Assembly (NCBI GenBank): GCA_003646525.1
Contig: QMKU01000085.1
Location: forward strand, 1 to 6,284
DNA length: 6,284 nt
Source of the DNA: Campylobacterota bacterium
GTDB lineage: Bacteria; Campylobacterota; Campylobacteria; Campylobacterales; Sulfurovaceae
Direction: 5' to 3'
Made by a program: the position numbers and the translations under genes. The notes beneath the pieces were generated by a model. The model had not been told where the DNA came from, did not search any database, and was given only the letters and a program-made list of their open reading frames with translations. This document shows positions 4,902 to 6,284 of this stretch, one piece after another; within the stretch, counting starts at the first letter, position 1; each line of letters begins with the position of its first letter.

Positions 4902-5201
4902 TTGCCAAAAGTAAATGAAGAAGTTGAAGTTGAAATTGAATTGTATGAGCCAGAGATGTATCGGGTCATTTTACACAATGATGATTATACTAGTATGGAT
5001 TTTGTGGTAGAGATATTGATGAAAATTTTTAAAAAAAATCTTCAAGAATCTGAAACGATTATGATCAATATACATGAAAAAGGAAGTGCTGTCTGTGGTA
5101 TTTATACCTTTGAGATCGCACAAACCAAAGCAGAGCAAGTCAAGCAACTTGCTAAGCAAAATGAGTTTCCACTCCTTGCAACTATCGAAAGGGATGAATA
5201 G
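4902..5201 (+). CDS. clpS: ATP-dependent Clp protease adaptor ClpS
   Basis: ClpS delivers proteins with N-degrons (bulky N-terminal residues) to ClpAP. The 99-residue protein has a disordered acidic N-terminus (1-18), then the conserved core YRVILHNDDYTSMDFV (20-35). Residues N26, D27, D28, T30, M32 and H58 correspond to the known N-degron pocket of E. coli ClpS (N34, D35, D36, T38, M40, H66). The ClpA-binding and core strand region EKGSAVCGIYTFEIAQTKAEQV follows, and FPLLATIE closes the fold. The start is TTG at 4902, supported by AAAGGA 5 nt upstream; the next in-frame ATG would cut into the core. The stop codon is directly followed by the clpA ATG (TAGATG), so the two are one transcriptional and probably translational unit. 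Confidence 0.95.
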   Translation: MPKVNEEVEVEIELYEPEMYRVILHNDDYTSMDFVVEILMKIFKKNLQESETIMINIHEKGSAVCGIYTFEIAQTKAEQVKQLAKQNEFPLLATIERDE

Positions 5202-6284
5202 ATGATCAGTATTACACTCAATGATGTATTTAAAAAATCAGTAGGTTACGCCAAAGAGAATAAACATGAGTATCTGACACTTGAACATGTTTTTTGGTCC
5301 ATTCTCCAAAGTGATGATGGACGATATCTGCTTCAGGCACTAGATGTGGATCCTGATGAACTCACAGAGGGGATTGTCACTCATATCAATACGACGATGC
5401 CCACACTCGATGAGGCAATCGAACCTTTCGAGACGGTAGCTCTCTCACGAGCGATCAATGATATGATGACACAGATACATAGTTCAGGTCGCAAAGAAGC
5501 AGCGATAGGGGATATGCTTGCGGCAATATTTTTGCAAAAGCACTCCTATGCAGTCTATCTGATGAAAAAAGAGGGGATCGATCGTATCGATGTTCTTGAA
5601 GTGATCTCTCATCAGCAGGGAGGAACTACCGTCGAAGAGGAAGAGGAAAAAGAGGAGACAGTCCTAGATCAATTCACTCTCGAACTCGTAGCACTCTCCA
5701 AAACAGGCAAGATTGATCCAGTGATCGGACGCGAGCAGGAGATAGAACGAGTGATGCAGACGCTTTGCCGCAGAAAAAAGAATAATCCGCTGCTAGTAGG
5801 TGAACCAGGTGTGGGAAAAACAGCTATCGCAGAAGGGCTTGCTCTGAGAATCTCTGAAGATGAGGTACCCAATATCCTGAAAGGTTCAAAGATTTTTGCT
5901 TTGGATATGGGAGCGTTGATCGCAGGAACAAAATATCGGGGTGATTTTGAAAAACGCCTCAAGTCAATTCTCAAACAGCTTCAGAGGATTGACAAGGCAG
6001 TTCTCTTCATCGATGAGATACATACGATGGTGGGTGCAGGAAGTACGAGTGGTGGAAGTATGGACGCTGCCAATATCCTCAAGCCAGCACTAGCGAGAGG
6101 AGATATCAAGTGTATTGGTGCGACAACCTATGCTGAGTATCGAAATTTCTTCGACAAAGACAAAGCACTCTCTCGTCGTTTTGCCAAGATCGATGTCGAA
6201 GAGCCAAGTGTTGAAGATACGATGTTGATCTTGCATGGGATCAAGCATAAGTATGAAGAGTATCACTCCATCACTTTTAGTGAT
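5202..6284 (+). CDS. clpA: ATP-dependent Clp protease ATP-binding subunit ClpA, 5' part (truncated by window end)
   Basis: ClpA is the AAA+ unfoldase that feeds substrates to the ClpP peptidase. The frame is open from the ATG at 5202 to the last base, giving 361 residues of an expected 730-760. Residues 1-145 are the Clp N-domain (two repeats, starting [24 protein letters not shown]) that docks ClpS. A glutamate-rich linker follows (146-158, EEEEEKEE). The first AAA+ module starts near residue 165 ([20 protein letters not shown]), with Walker A GEPGVGKT at 200-207, the pore-loop region [13 protein letters not shown], Walker B VLFIDEIH at 267-274 and GATTYAEYR at 306-314. Spacing and the ClpS neighbour indicate ClpA rather than ClpB or ClpC. 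A ribosome-site-like GAAAGGG lies inside the clpS end. The second AAA+ module, the middle part and the IGF/L loop that binds ClpP are outside the window. Confidence 0.95.
   Translation, partial: MISITLNDVFKKSVGYAKENKHEYLTLEHVFWSILQSDDGRYLLQALDVDPDELTEGIVTHINTTMPTLDEAIEPFETVALSRAINDMMTQIHSSGRKEAAIGDMLAAIFLQKHSYAVYLMKKEGIDRIDVLEVISHQQGGTTVEEEEEKEETVLDQFTLELVALSKTGKIDPVIGREQEIERVMQTLCRRKKNNPLLVGEPGVGKTAIAEGLALRISEDEVPNILKGSKIFALDMGALIAGTKYRGDFEKRLKSILKQLQRIDKAVLFIDEIHTMVGAGSTSGGSMDAANILKPALARGDIKCIGATTYAEYRNFFDKDKALSRRFAKIDVEEPSVEDTMLILHGIKHKYEEYHSITFSD

Noticed and set aside
4513..4908. Minus-strand 131-codon ORF overlapping bioD
   Set aside because: It is a different frame of the same strand as bioD, where all P-loop and catalytic motifs are in the bioD frame; its translation looks random.
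5669..5974. Minus-strand 101-codon ORF opposite clpA
   Set aside because: It is the shadow of the conserved first AAA+ module of ClpA.

Overview
The window looks like a chromosomal stretch from a member of the Campylobacterota, plausibly a Sulfurovum/Sulfurimonas-type organism. This is an inference from the low-to-moderate GC content, the compact tightly packed operons, the frequent TTG starts behind AAGGAG-type ribosome sites, and the protein sequences of MinC, MinD, MinE, BioD, ClpS and ClpA. No rRNA, tRNA or CRISPR array was seen.

Left part (1-1340) is a decaying accessory region. It opens with the 3' part of a gene for a modular DUF4214 protein (two DUF4214-like repeats, then a proline-rich linker). 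A one-base frameshift cuts it off from an Ig-like DUF5011-type domain, which itself stops short. On the minus strand follows the 3' end of a group II intron. The reverse transcriptase domain and everything 5' of it are missing, but the maturase domain, ribozyme domain V (34 nt, GAGA tetraloop) and domain VI (bulged adenosine) can all be read. A perfect 13-bp palindrome abuts the inferred 3' intron boundary.

Middle part (1340-4070) holds cell-division positioning genes. Transcribed leftward are minC, minD and minE, with a 16-nt minC/minD overlap and a TAATG minD/minE junction, then a small Roadblock/LC7-like gene 58 nt downstream. A second, paralogous Roadblock/LC7-like gene with its own promoter points at it from the left, so the two paralogues sit tail to tail 39 nt apart. 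MinC is unusual: a predicted coiled coil links its two domains and one canonical turn motif has drifted.

Right part (4185-6284): bioD (dethiobiotin synthetase, leftward) is divergent from clpS-clpA (rightward), with an 81-nt promoter region between them. ClpS is the N-degron adaptor for the ClpAP protease. clpA directly follows the clpS stop codon and runs off the end of the window after 361 codons.

The most interesting points are the pair of Roadblock/LC7 paralogues attached to the Min operon, the coiled-coil MinC, and the group II intron remnant lying against a perfect palindrome.
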